Numbered from the stretch's first letter, positions 1 through 6,991 are shown. The stretch is DNA of 11,440 nucleotides from CAYQQK01 sp964420065 (GCA_964420065.1 CAYQQK010000031.1:1-11440), one strand, 5' to 3'. Translations and numbers: made by a program. The notes: generated by a model from the letters alone, not told the origin.

Positions 1-54
1 GAACCCACGCGACTAGCTTGGGAAGCTAGGGCTCTGCCATTGAGCTACACCCGC
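1..54 (-). tRNA. tRNA-Gly (CCC anticodon), 3' end cut off by the window edge
   Basis: On the minus strand the acceptor arm GCGGGTG starts at 54. It is followed by TA, a D arm (GCTC, loop, GAGC), and an anticodon stem CTAGC/GCTAG closing the seven-base loop TTCCCAA. Loop bases 34-36 are CCC, which decodes the glycine codon GGG. The variable region and the start of the T arm (GGGTTC) are present; the rest of the T arm, the 3' acceptor strand and CCA lie outside the window. The body matches the usual bacterial tRNA-Gly. It lies downstream of sigH in the same direction but has its own promoter. Confidence 0.93.
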
Positions 55-71
55 CCTCCCGGCACGACAAG

Positions 72-100
72 AGTATACATTGTTTAGCGGACCATGTCAA
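72..100 (-). promoter_or_regulatory. sigma-A-type promoter of tRNA-Gly
   Basis: On the minus strand a perfect -35 TTGACA (100-95) and a -10 TATACT (77-72) are separated by 17 bases. Transcription would start about 10 bases before the mature tRNA 5' end at 54, which suits a short leader removed by RNase P. The promoter lies in the gap after the sigH stop, so the tRNA need not depend on sigH transcription. Confidence 0.85.
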
Positions 101-127
101 CCAACCGCGCGGCGTTTCCCGGTTGTA

Positions 128-778
128 TCAGCTTTTGCGTACCTCCAGGTAGCGCTCAAGTTTGCGTTTAACGCGCTGCAAGGCATTGTCAATCGACTTG
201 ACATGACGGCGGAGATCCAGAGCAATTTCTTGATACGACTTCCCCTCCAGATAAAGGGTTAGTACCTTCCACTCCAGATCGCTTAATATCTCTCCCATTT
301 TGAATTCAATATCGTCATATTCTTCGCGGTTGATCATCAATTCCTCCGGATCGGTAATTTTGGTCCCCGAAAGAATGTCAAGAAGGGTGCGATCGGAATC
401 CTCATCATAAATCGGCTTGTTCAATGAAACGTAAGAATTCAAGGGAATGTGCTTCTGGCGGGTTGCCGTTTTAATTGCGGTGATAATTTGCCTGGTAATG
501 CAGAGCTCGGCAAAAGCACGGAAGGAGGAAAGTTTGTCTCCCCTGAAGTCGCGAATGGCTTTATAAAGGCCGATCATCCCTTCCTGAATGATATCTTCCC
601 GATCGGCGCCGATAAGGAAATATGAGCGCGCCTTGGCCTTGACGAAATTTTTGTATTTGTTAATTAAAAATTCAAGAGCGATAGAGTCCCCGTTTTTGGC
701 TTCCGTAACGATGTCCTCGTCGCTTCTGACCTCCATTTCCAGGCAAGATCCGACGGCTTCTTTCATTTCATGAGCCAA
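128..778 (-). CDS. sigH: RNA polymerase sporulation sigma factor SigH (sigma-30)
   Basis: This sigma-70-family factor directs RNA polymerase to transition-state and early sporulation genes in Firmicutes. The protein carries the region 2 signature YFLIGADREDIIQEGMIGLY, the strongly conserved stretch ending ITAIKTATRQKHIPLNSYVS, and a region 4 helix-turn-helix (SYQEIALDLRRHVKSIDNAL). The open frame extends upstream to 841, but residues before about 778 do not look like SigH. I chose the TTG at 778 (216 residues, close to the 218 of B. subtilis SigH). An AGGAG Shine-Dalgarno at 793-789 precedes it with a rather long 10-base spacer. ATG codons at 766 and 736 are alternatives without a good ribosome binding site. 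It follows rlmB, as is common in Clostridia, but has its own promoter. Identity is firm; the start is moderately sure. Confidence 0.95.
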   Translation of the reverse strand: MAHEMKEAVGSCLEMEVRSDEDIVTEAKNGDSIALEFLINKYKNFVKAKARSYFLIGADREDIIQEGMIGLYKAIRDFRGDKLSSFRAFAELCITRQIITAIKTATRQKHIPLNSYVSLNKPIYDEDSDRTLLDILSGTKITDPEELMINREEYDDIEFKMGEILSDLEWKVLTLYLEGKSYQEIALDLRRHVKSIDNALQRVKRKLERYLEVRKS

Positions 779-839
779 AAAATGTTCACTCCTATCGCAT
801 CTGTTCGAATAAAAAAGGAGGGCAGCTCGGCACAACGTC

Positions 840-869
840 ATTATATCCTAAATCGCGATAGAGGGTCAA
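840..869 (-). promoter_or_regulatory. promoter of sigH
   Basis: On the minus strand TTGACC (869-864) and a perfect TATAAT (845-840) are 18 bases apart. This fits a vegetative sigma-A promoter between the rlmB stop at 910 and sigH. The leader to the TTG start would be about 55 bases and carries the AGGAG site. Confidence 0.7.
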
Positions 870-909
870 GCCTTTTTGCTGCCGTAACCCGAGAAAACAG
901 GAACAGGCG

Positions 910-1701
910 CTATTGTTTTGGGTACCATCCCCCGCGCTGGGCGGCAACGGCATAAATGAGCACGGCGGCAGCCACAGAAACATTTAATGATGCGGCATCG
1001 CGACGCATAGGGATCGAAAGGATCTGGTCACAACAGGCGCGAGCCCCCGGGGAAAGGCCCTTATCCTCGGAACCCAGTACCAGAACCAGAGAACGGGCAA
1101 AATCGGCGCGATAATAAGGAACCGAACCGTTCGCCTCACCACCATACACCCAGTATCCCTTTTTTTTGAGTTCTTCCAAAGAGCGATTCAAGTTTACCAC
1201 CCGGGCCACCGGCAATGTTTCTGCTGCCCCGGCCGCAACCTTGCGCACGGTGAAAGTAACCGGAGCGGCCCGTCGTCCGGGGATTACCACTCCGTGTACA
1301 CCGGCGGCGTGAGCCGTCCGCAAAACCGCTCCGAGATTGTGCGGATCCTGCAAATGATCCAGGAAAAGCAGGAAAGGTGGTTCCCCGATATCGCCCGCAA
1401 GTAAGGACAGCTCTTCCAGCGTACGGTACTGAAAAGATTCGACCAACGCTGCAACTCCCTGGTTTCCGGAAGCCCGGCAGGTAAAAGCTTCAAAAGCCCT
1501 GTGGGAAAATACTTCAAGGGGAACGTTTTTACGCTGGGCCAGGGCGATAATTTCTTGCACGATTGTCCCCCTTTGACCGGGAGCGAGCACTATCTTCAGG
1601 GGTGAACCGCGACGTAAAACTTCCAAAACCGCCTGCCGGCCCACTATCAGGTTTTCCGCAGATATCCGTTTCCCATTTCGACCCCGGCGCCTTGCTTTCA
1701 C
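910..1701 (-). CDS. rlmB: 23S rRNA 2'-O-methyltransferase, TrmH/RlmB family (SPOUT fold)
   Basis: SPOUT-class methyltransferase that uses S-adenosylmethionine to methylate a ribose 2'-OH in RNA. The E. coli family member modifies G2251 of 23S rRNA. With the chosen start (263 residues) there is a basic tail, then an N-terminal substrate-binding domain from the NLIVGRQAVLEVL motif (about residues 17-90). The catalytic domain shows motif 1 DHLQDPHNLGAVLRTAHAAG (115-134), motif 2 LVLGSEDKGLS (207-217) and motif 3 IPMRRDAASLNVSVAAAVLI (230-249), which includes the knot. The open frame runs up to 1938, but its first 79 residues overlap the thymidylate synthase gene and look unlike the family. The GTG at 1701 has an excellent AGGGGGG site six bases upstream. 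It lies 56 bases after the thymidylate-synthase-like gene. The exact rRNA target is inferred. Confidence 0.92.
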   Translation of the reverse strand: MKARRRGRNGKRISAENLIVGRQAVLEVLRRGSPLKIVLAPGQRGTIVQEIIALAQRKNVPLEVFSHRAFEAFTCRASGNQGVAALVESFQYRTLEELSLLAGDIGEPPFLLFLDHLQDPHNLGAVLRTAHAAGVHGVVIPGRRAAPVTFTVRKVAAGAAETLPVARVVNLNRSLEELKKKGYWVYGGEANGSVPYYRADFARSLVLVLGSEDKGLSPGARACCDQILSIPMRRDAASLNVSVAAAVLIYAVAAQRGGWYPKQ

Positions 1702-1757
1702 CGGAATCCCCCCCTGGTACCGTCCTGGATACTTCGGCAAAACACATAACCGGCCAT

Positions 1758-2417
1758 TCAACACCGGTGGGCGTTGAGCTGGTTGACCACTGGAAAATAC
1801 ATTTCGTAAATATGTGCTCCGGAAGAATAGGCGATGACCGGTCCGTCTTCGACCGGAAAATGAAGATGCTGGAGGATATACTCCTTTAGAAGTTGTAACC
1901 CGCCTATATTTTCGGGAAAACCGACAAATATGTCCCATGATCGGAAAAACAAAGATAGTGTCAACTTGCCCTCCACTACTTTCAAATCCACAACCCTTAA
2001 ACAGGGCGGATCCTGCAGCCTGATACTGCCCCGGTCGCCGATACTCATGCAGGCCTGGTTTGTATCCCCCTGTGAACGGTTCAGAAGATCGATCACCGCG
2101 GGCAGCTGGGGTGCGATGAACTGGCCGTAGGTGTAATCTTCCCGCTCACCCTTGGAATCCGTAGCCAGATATTCATAAAAGTAGCTGTGTATCTTTTCTT
2201 CCGAAGTCGGCGCCGGGATACCGGAATTCTCGGGCAACCAGACCGCAAGGGGTCTCGTCCAGGGTTCCTCGACGACAACCGTGAGCCGGTCAAGTTGTTT
2301 ACGAATTTGACCCTCATAACTCCCCTTTTGAACAATATATTTGTAGCCGTAACGGGCGCAGTACCACAAAGCCATCCGCCAGGCCTGATCGATAGTTCTT
2401 TCCCGGATCACATGCAC
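1758..2417 (-). CDS. short thymidylate synthase family protein (ThyA superfamily, archaeal-like type)
   Basis: The family methylates dUMP to dTMP using methylene-tetrahydrofolate. The C-terminal half aligns by eye with ThyA. The proposed nucleophile is Cys139 in DPPC (E. coli APCH), followed by FFRSWDIFVGFPENIGGLQL (158-176 region), which matches the ThyA RSxD...N dUMP-binding stretch (Arg159, Ser160, Asp162, Asn170). AHIY holds His202 and Tyr204, matching E. coli His207 and Tyr209. YTYGQF (95-100) resembles the ThyA YGxQW region. At 219 residues it is shorter than bacterial ThyA (about 264) and nearer methanogen-type enzymes. The arginine pair donated by the partner subunit in ThyA is not evident in the stretch before DPPC, and the His after the catalytic Cys is Leu. 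GTG at 2417 has AGGGGG seven bases upstream; a TTG at 2447 is the in-frame alternative. It sits between cysS and rlmB, where mrnC is common in Firmicutes. Superfamily is confident; activity is inferred. Confidence 0.82.
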   Translation of the reverse strand: MHVIRERTIDQAWRMALWYCARYGYKYIVQKGSYEGQIRKQLDRLTVVVEEPWTRPLAVWLPENSGIPAPTSEEKIHSYFYEYLATDSKGEREDYTYGQFIAPQLPAVIDLLNRSQGDTNQACMSIGDRGSIRLQDPPCLRVVDLKVVEGKLTLSLFFRSWDIFVGFPENIGGLQLLKEYILQHLHFPVEDGPVIAYSSGAHIYEMYFPVVNQLNAHRC

Positions 2418-2526
2418 CTTGAATCCCCCTTCCCAGGCGGCCGACAAAACCGGTAGCGCCCGGTAAAATCATTTTTGTTGCAGATATCATCATAGAAACC
2501 GCCCCGTTAACAGTGATTTCGCGGAA

Positions 2527-3942
2527 TCAGGATCTATTTTTCCAGCGTACTCCGTGGGGGGTGTCTTCAAGAACGATCCCTTTTTGGGCCAGTTCGGAGC
2601 GAATACGATCGGCCAGCGCCCAATCGTGGCGGCAACGGGCCTCCTCCCGCACTGCAATGGCCCGGGTGATCTCCGCCTCCAGATCGAGACCACCCCTTTC
2701 CAGGTCCAGAATTTTAAAAACCGCATCTGCCTCCCGGAAAAAGTCAAGGATCTGTTCGAGTATGAAGCGGCTATACGGAAATCCGTGCTTCAAGTAAATG
2801 TTCGCGGCGCGGGCCAGTTCAAAAAGTACGGCTATGGCGCCGGCAGTATTAAAATCGTCGTCCATGGCGGTAAGAAAACGTTCTCGCATACGGGCAAGTT
2901 TCCCGGCCCAGCGCTCGTCTTCCGCAGGTTCCGCCTCCGAGGCCTTTTGAAAAGCGCTGAGAAGGTTGTCTACAGTTTCCTGAAGTCTTTCACGACCGCT
3001 TTTTGCTGCCACAAGCGGTTCATCCCCAAAGTTGAGGGGACTGCGATAGTGCGCTGAAAGAATCAGAAAACGTAGATCAAGGGGGTTGAAACGACGCACC
3101 AGTTCCCGCACGGTGAGTACATTTCCCAGTGACTTGGACATTTTCCGCGCATCGATATTCAGGTAACCGACATGCAACCAGTGGCGGGAAAAGGGTTTAC
3201 CGGTTGCACCCATACTTTGGGCCGCTTCGTTTTCATGGTGCGGAAAGAGCAGGTCGGCGCCTCCGGCATGAAGGTCGATCGTTTCCCCCAGGTAATGCAT
3301 GGCCATGGCGGAACATTCCACATGCCACCCGGGACGTCCGGGGCCCCAGGGACTGTCCCAGAAAGGCTCTCCTTTCCGGTAACCTTTCCAAAGGGCGAAA
3401 TCAAGGGGATCTTGCTTTTTTTCACCGGGTTCAACCCGAGCCCCGGCCAGCAGGTCCTCCCGCTTTTGCCCGGAAAGGGTCCCATAGGCCTGAAAACGAA
3501 CCGTATCAAAATAGACATCGCCCGCGCTCTCGTACGCCAGCCCCTTTTCTTCCAGGCGACGGATCAAGGCCACAATCTGGGGAATATGGGCGGTGGCCCG
3601 GGGCTGGTGATCCGCCGGTCGAATTTTCAGGGCAACAGCATCTTCCCGGTAGGCAGCAATAAAGCGTTTCGCAAGATCGGCAACATTCATACCTTCCCCT
3701 GCGGCACGACGGATCATCTTATCATCAATATCGGTATAATTTTGGACCATCGTCACCTTGAATCCCCGATAATCAAGGTACCGTCTGACCAGATCAAAAA
3801 CGACAAAGGAACGTGCGTTGCCGATATGAATGTAATCATAAACAGTGGGCCCGCAGGCATAATAGCGCACTGTGGGTGGATCTTCCGGTTTAAAAACTTC
3901 TTTCCGCCGGGTAGCGGTATTAAAAATTTTTAACGTTGCCAT
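2527..3942 (-). CDS. cysS: cysteinyl-tRNA synthetase
   Basis: Class I aminoacyl-tRNA synthetase that charges tRNA-Cys in the cytoplasm. The 471-residue length is normal. The Rossmann core has the HIGH-type motif HIGN (39-42) after YACGPTVYDY and the KMSKS loop (267-271). Zinc ligands are visible at Cys30, Cys210 (WHVECSAM), His235 and Glu239 (FPHHENE). The C-terminus ends in the usual DTPHGVRWK segment. The ATG at 3942 has a GGGGGAG site seven bases upstream. It follows ispF by 68 bases but has a candidate promoter of its own and a GC hairpin that overlaps its ribosome binding site. Confidence 0.98.
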   Translation of the reverse strand: MATLKIFNTATRRKEVFKPEDPPTVRYYACGPTVYDYIHIGNARSFVVFDLVRRYLDYRGFKVTMVQNYTDIDDKMIRRAAGEGMNVADLAKRFIAAYREDAVALKIRPADHQPRATAHIPQIVALIRRLEEKGLAYESAGDVYFDTVRFQAYGTLSGQKREDLLAGARVEPGEKKQDPLDFALWKGYRKGEPFWDSPWGPGRPGWHVECSAMAMHYLGETIDLHAGGADLLFPHHENEAAQSMGATGKPFSRHWLHVGYLNIDARKMSKSLGNVLTVRELVRRFNPLDLRFLILSAHYRSPLNFGDEPLVAAKSGRERLQETVDNLLSAFQKASEAEPAEDERWAGKLARMRERFLTAMDDDFNTAGAIAVLFELARAANIYLKHGFPYSRFILEQILDFFREADAVFKILDLERGGLDLEAEITRAIAVREEARCRHDWALADRIRSELAQKGIVLEDTPHGVRWKNRS

Positions 3943-3954
3943 TTCATTTCTCCC

Positions 3955-3972
3955 CCGGCCCGAAGAGGCCGG
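3955..3972 (-). promoter_or_regulatory. GC hairpin in the cysS leader next to the Shine-Dalgarno
   Basis: A perfect six-base-pair stem (CCGGCC/GGCCGG) closes a six-base loop. Its downstream arm on the minus strand shares its last bases with the GGGGGAG ribosome binding site (3956-3950). No T tract follows, so it is not a classical terminator. It could modulate translation or protect the 5' end. It is far too small for a T-box riboswitch. Confidence 0.5.
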
Positions 3973-3984
3973 TCCATTATTTCA

Positions 3985-4014
3985 TTTATATATGCAACCC
4001 GGCAGAGTTGTCAA
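3985..4014 (-). promoter_or_regulatory. candidate promoter of cysS
   Basis: A perfect -35 TTGACA (4014-4009) overlaps the ispF stop codon. The AT-rich run downstream gives TATAAA (3990-3985) at 18 bases or TATATA (3992-3987) at 16 bases. This would allow cysS, the thymidylate-synthase-like gene and rlmB to be transcribed apart from the isoprenoid genes. Confidence 0.6.
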
Positions 4015-4511
4015 TCTGAAGCCGGTAATAACGAAGTAACTACCCGAAGCAGGACCACCGCCCGGGCAGCCATAGCTTCGCCACGCCCACATGGACCCAA
4101 GCCCTCGGTGGTGGTGGCTTTGATCGAAACACGCGTAGGGGAAAACTCCAGGGCCGAGGCAATGTTCACCACCATGGCTTGCACATGCGGTGCCAGACAC
4201 GGCTGTTCGGCTACAACAATAGTATCACAGTTAACCACGGTCAGGTTTCGTGCTTCAAGCATTTCTCGGACCCGGATCAGGAGATCAAGACTGCGAATAT
4301 CGCGGTAACGTTCGTCCCCGGAGGGAAACTGCTGTCCGATATCGGGCAGCCCGGCCGCCCCCAAAAGAGCATCGATCAGGGCATGAATAAGCACATCGGC
4401 ATCGGAGTAACCGGCCAAACCCTTGTCAAAGGGGATCTCCACTCCTCCCAAAACAAGAGGCCTCCCCGACACCAAAGGATGCAAATCGTAGCCGGTGCCG
4501 ACACGGTACAA
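4011..4511 (-). CDS. ispF: 2-C-methyl-D-erythritol 2,4-cyclodiphosphate synthase
   Basis: MEP-pathway enzyme that cyclises CDP-methylerythritol 2-phosphate to methylerythritol cyclodiphosphate with release of CMP. Numbered from the chosen start, the metal ligands Asp9, His11 (GYDLHPL) and His43 are present, along with YSDADVLIHALIDALLGAAG and the CDP-binding segment KATTTEGLG near the C-terminus. The usual His in the GHSD motif is Tyr35. The 166-residue length is slightly over the family norm of about 157-160. I chose the TTG at 4511, which leaves one base between the ispD stop and the start. GGGGAGGG (4526-4519) lies seven bases upstream inside ispD. Another in-frame TTG at 4544 has no such site and adds residues unlike the family. 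Spacing implies translational coupling with ispD. Confidence 0.96.
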   Translation of the reverse strand: MYRVGTGYDLHPLVSGRPLVLGGVEIPFDKGLAGYSDADVLIHALIDALLGAAGLPDIGQQFPSGDERYRDIRSLDLLIRVREMLEARNLTVVNCDTIVVAEQPCLAPHVQAMVVNIASALEFSPTRVSIKATTTEGLGPCGRGEAMAARAVVLLRVVTSLLPASD

Positions 4512-4512
4512 G

Positions 4513-5199
4513 CTAACGCCCTCCCCGCAGGTACGCTTCAGCAACTAGAATATCATGCGGTGTTGTAATTTTAAGATTGATGGGATCCCCCGGGACCAGG
4601 TAGACGGGGAATTCGAGTAATTCAAGGAAATAGGCGTCATCGGTCCCCTCCAGGCCAAGCTGGTATGCTTTTTCATAGGCCTGCAAAATCAGCTCCCTAC
4701 GGAAAGCCTGCGGTGTTTGAACCCGGCGCAGGCGGTAACGGAACAAAGTTTCCTTTACCGTCCCCTGAAGAGTAATTTCTTTGAGGGTGTCGGTCACGGG
4801 TATGGCCGGGACGGCGGCACCGTATTGGGCCGCCGCCTCCAAAACAGAAAGGATCAATTTTTGGGAAACAAGAGGCCGCACTCCGTCATGGATACAAACA
4901 AGACCTAACTCCGGGTGAACTTCTTGCAGTGCCTTGAAAACCGAATCCTGCCGCCGTTGCCCTCCCTCAACCAGGGTGAGCAGCGCCGGAGGGCAATAAG
5001 ACCTGAGGATTTTACGCACCACGTCTACCTCCCCCGGAGGGACAGCCACCACCAGCTGGCGAGTATATTCCAGATCGGTAAAAGCCCGCACCGAACGAGC
5101 CAAAATAGGTAGACCGTTCAGGGTCAGGTACTGCTTGCGCACCGGACTGCCCATGCGCTGACCTTCTCCCGCAGCCACGATGATAACCGCTCCATGCAT
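4513..5199 (-). CDS. ispD: 2-C-methyl-D-erythritol 4-phosphate cytidylyltransferase
   Basis: MEP-pathway enzyme that transfers CMP from CTP to methylerythritol 4-phosphate. The 228-residue protein has the N-terminal nucleotide-binding signature IIVAAGEGQRMGSPVRKQYL, the CIHDGVRPLVS loop around residue 100, the VQTPQAFRRELI segment, and EGTDDAYFLE near the C-terminus, all as expected for IspD. The ATG at 5199 overlaps the TGA of the upstream PIN/TRAM gene by one base (TGATG). AGGGG lies seven bases before it. A GTG one codon earlier (5202) is less likely. It is encoded with ispF, which acts two steps later in the same pathway. Confidence 0.97.
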   Translation of the reverse strand: MHGAVIIVAAGEGQRMGSPVRKQYLTLNGLPILARSVRAFTDLEYTRQLVVAVPPGEVDVVRKILRSYCPPALLTLVEGGQRRQDSVFKALQEVHPELGLVCIHDGVRPLVSQKLILSVLEAAAQYGAAVPAIPVTDTLKEITLQGTVKETLFRYRLRRVQTPQAFRRELILQAYEKAYQLGLEGTDDAYFLELLEFPVYLVPGDPINLKITTPHDILVAEAYLRGGR

Positions 5200-6302
5200 C
5201 ACTTCACCCCTGAAACCCTTTCCGATTGCATTTTGGGCCGGGCAAAGATCATCCGTCCCGCAGCAGTTTGCAAAACGGAGGTCACCAGCACCTCGATCGT
5301 TTCGCCGATATATCGCTTACCGCCTTCCACAACCACCATCGTCCCGTCATCAAGGTAGGCCACACCCTGTCCGGGCTCCTTGCCGTCTTTAATAACCTGG
5401 GCGGTCATCTCTTCCCCGGGCAGCACGATCGGTTTGACCGAGTTCGCCAGTTCGTTGATGTTGAGCACCGTGATACCCTGCAGTTCGCAAACCTTGTTCA
5501 GGTTGAAATCGTTGGTGATGATTTTACCGTTGATTTCTTTGGCCAGCCGCACCAGTTTGCTATCAACCTCGCTGATATCATCATAGTCTGTTTCCAGAAT
5601 TTCAACCGGTATGTCCATCTCTTTTTGAATTTTGTTCAATATATCCAGGCCGCGCCGCCCACGGTTGCGTTTTAACTGATCGGGAGAATCAGCAATATGC
5701 CGCAACTCTTCCAGGACAAAACCGGAAACAATAATGATCCCTTCCAAGAATTTTGTTTTACAAATATCCACGATGCGTCCATCAATAATGGCACTGGTAT
5801 CAAGAATTTTATAGGTCTCGTTGGTTGGTTTGGCGGCAGTGCCGCGATGAGAACGGTTGAAGATACCGCTCAGGAAAGCAAAATCCTCGCGCCGTGCCAG
5901 AACCAGACGCACTCCCTGTACCGCCAAAAGGATAGTGATGGCCGGCGCCAAAAAAACACCGACAAACGGTAAACGATAAATAGGAAAACTAAGTAACGCT
6001 CCAATCAAAAGTGTTACAACCAGGCCAAAAGCCGCCAGGACAATGTCATGTGTCGGCACGGCTTTTAACCTGGCGTCACACCAGAGACAAGCACGGGTGA
6101 CGGTGTCCATGATCAAAGGGGCAACACCATAAAAAATGAAAGCAAACAGGGCCCCACCAAAAGCGGAAAAACCGAGAGGGACCGAAACATTGATCGGTGC
6201 GCCAATCGTAGTAATAAATGTTGGAACCAGATGATAAAATAAATAAATACCGAAGGGGATCCCCATCAAAGCGATGATGATGCGACTAATTTTACGCAGC
6301 AT
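5199..6302 (-). CDS. membrane-anchored PIN/TRAM domain protein (YacL family)
   Basis: Putative ribonuclease anchored in the cytoplasmic membrane. The 367 residues begin with four hydrophobic helices (about 8-28, 42-65, 87-109, 112-136). A PIN nuclease-fold domain follows (about 164-290) with acidic residues in the family positions: Asp168 and Asp174 (LDTSAIIDGR), Glu199 (LEEL), Asp247 (EVDSKL) and Asp265 (TNDFN). The C-terminal TRAM domain (about 292-355, including GQGVAYLDDGTMVVVEGG) is an RNA-binding fold. The architecture equals B. subtilis YacL, which also sits near ispD. The ATG at 6302 has GGGAGGTGG just upstream. The acidic site appears intact, so nuclease activity is plausible. Substrate unknown. 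Confidence 0.93.
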   Translation of the reverse strand: MLRKISRIIIALMGIPFGIYLFYHLVPTFITTIGAPINVSVPLGFSAFGGALFAFIFYGVAPLIMDTVTRACLWCDARLKAVPTHDIVLAAFGLVVTLLIGALLSFPIYRLPFVGVFLAPAITILLAVQGVRLVLARREDFAFLSGIFNRSHRGTAAKPTNETYKILDTSAIIDGRIVDICKTKFLEGIIIVSGFVLEELRHIADSPDQLKRNRGRRGLDILNKIQKEMDIPVEILETDYDDISEVDSKLVRLAKEINGKIITNDFNLNKVCELQGITVLNINELANSVKPIVLPGEEMTAQVIKDGKEPGQGVAYLDDGTMVVVEGGKRYIGETIEVLVTSVLQTAAGRMIFARPKMQSERVSGVK

Positions 6303-6383
6303 TTTTCCACCTCCCTTGGAAAGCAGTAACCGTGTTTTTATATGTTAACAGCATCCTCTGCAAAAAAAAACAATTTCCATTTT

Positions 6384-6413
6384 ATTATAGCTTATATTTT
6401 TAACAAGAGGCAA
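6384..6413 (-). promoter_or_regulatory. candidate promoter of the PIN/TRAM gene
   Basis: TTGCCT (6413-6408) and a perfect TATAAT (6389-6384) are 18 bases apart, downstream of the carD terminator. This would start the PIN/TRAM, ispD and ispF transcript. An eight-base inverted repeat (TCCTCTGC at 6354-6361, GCAGAGGA at 6430-6437) flanks it. Confidence 0.55.
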
Positions 6414-6445
6414 CCCGGAATATACATTGGCAGAGGAATAACAAC

Positions 6446-6477
6446 AAAAAAAGGGATGCTTGGGGATGATTCATCCC
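6446..6477 (-). terminator. rho-independent terminator after carD
   Basis: On the minus strand GGGATG (6477-6472) can pair with CATCCC (6458-6453), followed directly by seven T residues (6452-6446). The stem overlaps the carD stop codon. A nearer CATCCC copy permits a competing hairpin with a three-base loop. Confidence 0.7.
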
Positions 6478-6959
6478 TGATTTTTTGTAAACAGGCCGTC
6501 CAGCACGCAGTTTACTTCAGCCTGGTCCGCTTCCTGAACCAGGGCCAGTTCGCTAACAAGGATTCGCTTCGCGCTTTCCAACATTTTTTTTTCACCGGTA
6601 GAAAGCCCCTTTTCCTGATCCCGCAGGGTCAAATTACGCACAACTGCTGCCACCTCGAAAATACTACCGCTTTTAATTTTTTCCAGATGATATCGATAGC
6701 GGCGGTTCCAGTTGGAGGAGGTTTCTTCGCATTCGTCCTGCAGGATCGCGAATACCTTTTCAACCGCATCCTTGTTTATTATTTCCCGTAACCCAACCAA
6801 ACAGACGTTGTCCCGGGGGACCATGACTTTCATTTCACCGATGGGCAATTTCATAATATAGTACTCTTTGCGATCCCCCAGTATTTCCTTTTCTTCAATC
6901 GCTTCGATCACACCGGCGCCATGCATGGGATAGACAACTTTATCGCCAATATTGAACAC
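6471..6959 (-). CDS. CarD family transcriptional regulator
   Basis: CarD/CdnL proteins bind the beta subunit of RNA polymerase through a Tudor-like N-terminal domain and stabilise open promoter complexes. The 162-residue protein begins FNIGDKVVYPMHGAGVIEAI and has the RNA-polymerase interaction domain in its first about 60 residues. An alpha-helical C-terminal domain follows, with SSNWNRRYRYHLEKIKSGS and the NLTLRDQEKGLSTGEKKML segment typical of Firmicute CarD. The GTG at 6959 gives the standard family N-terminus and has GGGAGGG seven bases upstream. A GTG immediately before it (6962) is possible, and the frame stays open to 7001. It leads the minus-strand cluster, as in many Clostridia, but a terminator separates it from the next gene. 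Confidence 0.94.
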   Translation of the reverse strand: MFNIGDKVVYPMHGAGVIEAIEEKEILGDRKEYYIMKLPIGEMKVMVPRDNVCLVGLREIINKDAVEKVFAILQDECEETSSNWNRRYRYHLEKIKSGSIFEVAAVVRNLTLRDQEKGLSTGEKKMLESAKRILVSELALVQEADQAEVNCVLDGLFTKNQG

Positions 6960-6991
6960 CACTATACCCTCCCAGCCTCCCCCATGCAAAT

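Noticed and set aside
101..127. Inverted repeat CAACCG/CGGTTG after the sigH stop as a terminator
   Set aside because: It has a six-base stem with a large loop and no T run, and it abuts the tRNA -35 box. Not enough to call a terminator.
1702..1938. N-terminal extension of the rlmB frame up to 1938
   Set aside because: It overlaps the end of the thymidylate-synthase-like gene in another frame and looks unlike RlmB. The GTG at 1701 has an ideal ribosome binding site.
2314..2493. Minus-strand frame containing MILPGATGFVGRLG, resembling a Rossmann nucleotide-binding start
   Set aside because: It is a short frame overlapping the thymidylate-synthase-like gene, has no good ribosome binding site, and loses any resemblance after the first 15 residues. 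Probably coincidence.
3172..3933. 253-codon plus-strand frame
   Set aside because: It lies wholly antisense to cysS, whose motifs are intact. It has no ribosome binding site and the protein is low in recognisable structure.
6342..6791. 149-codon plus-strand frame antisense to carD
   Set aside because: It is a shadow of the CarD coding sequence and the AT-rich intergenic region, with no supported start.
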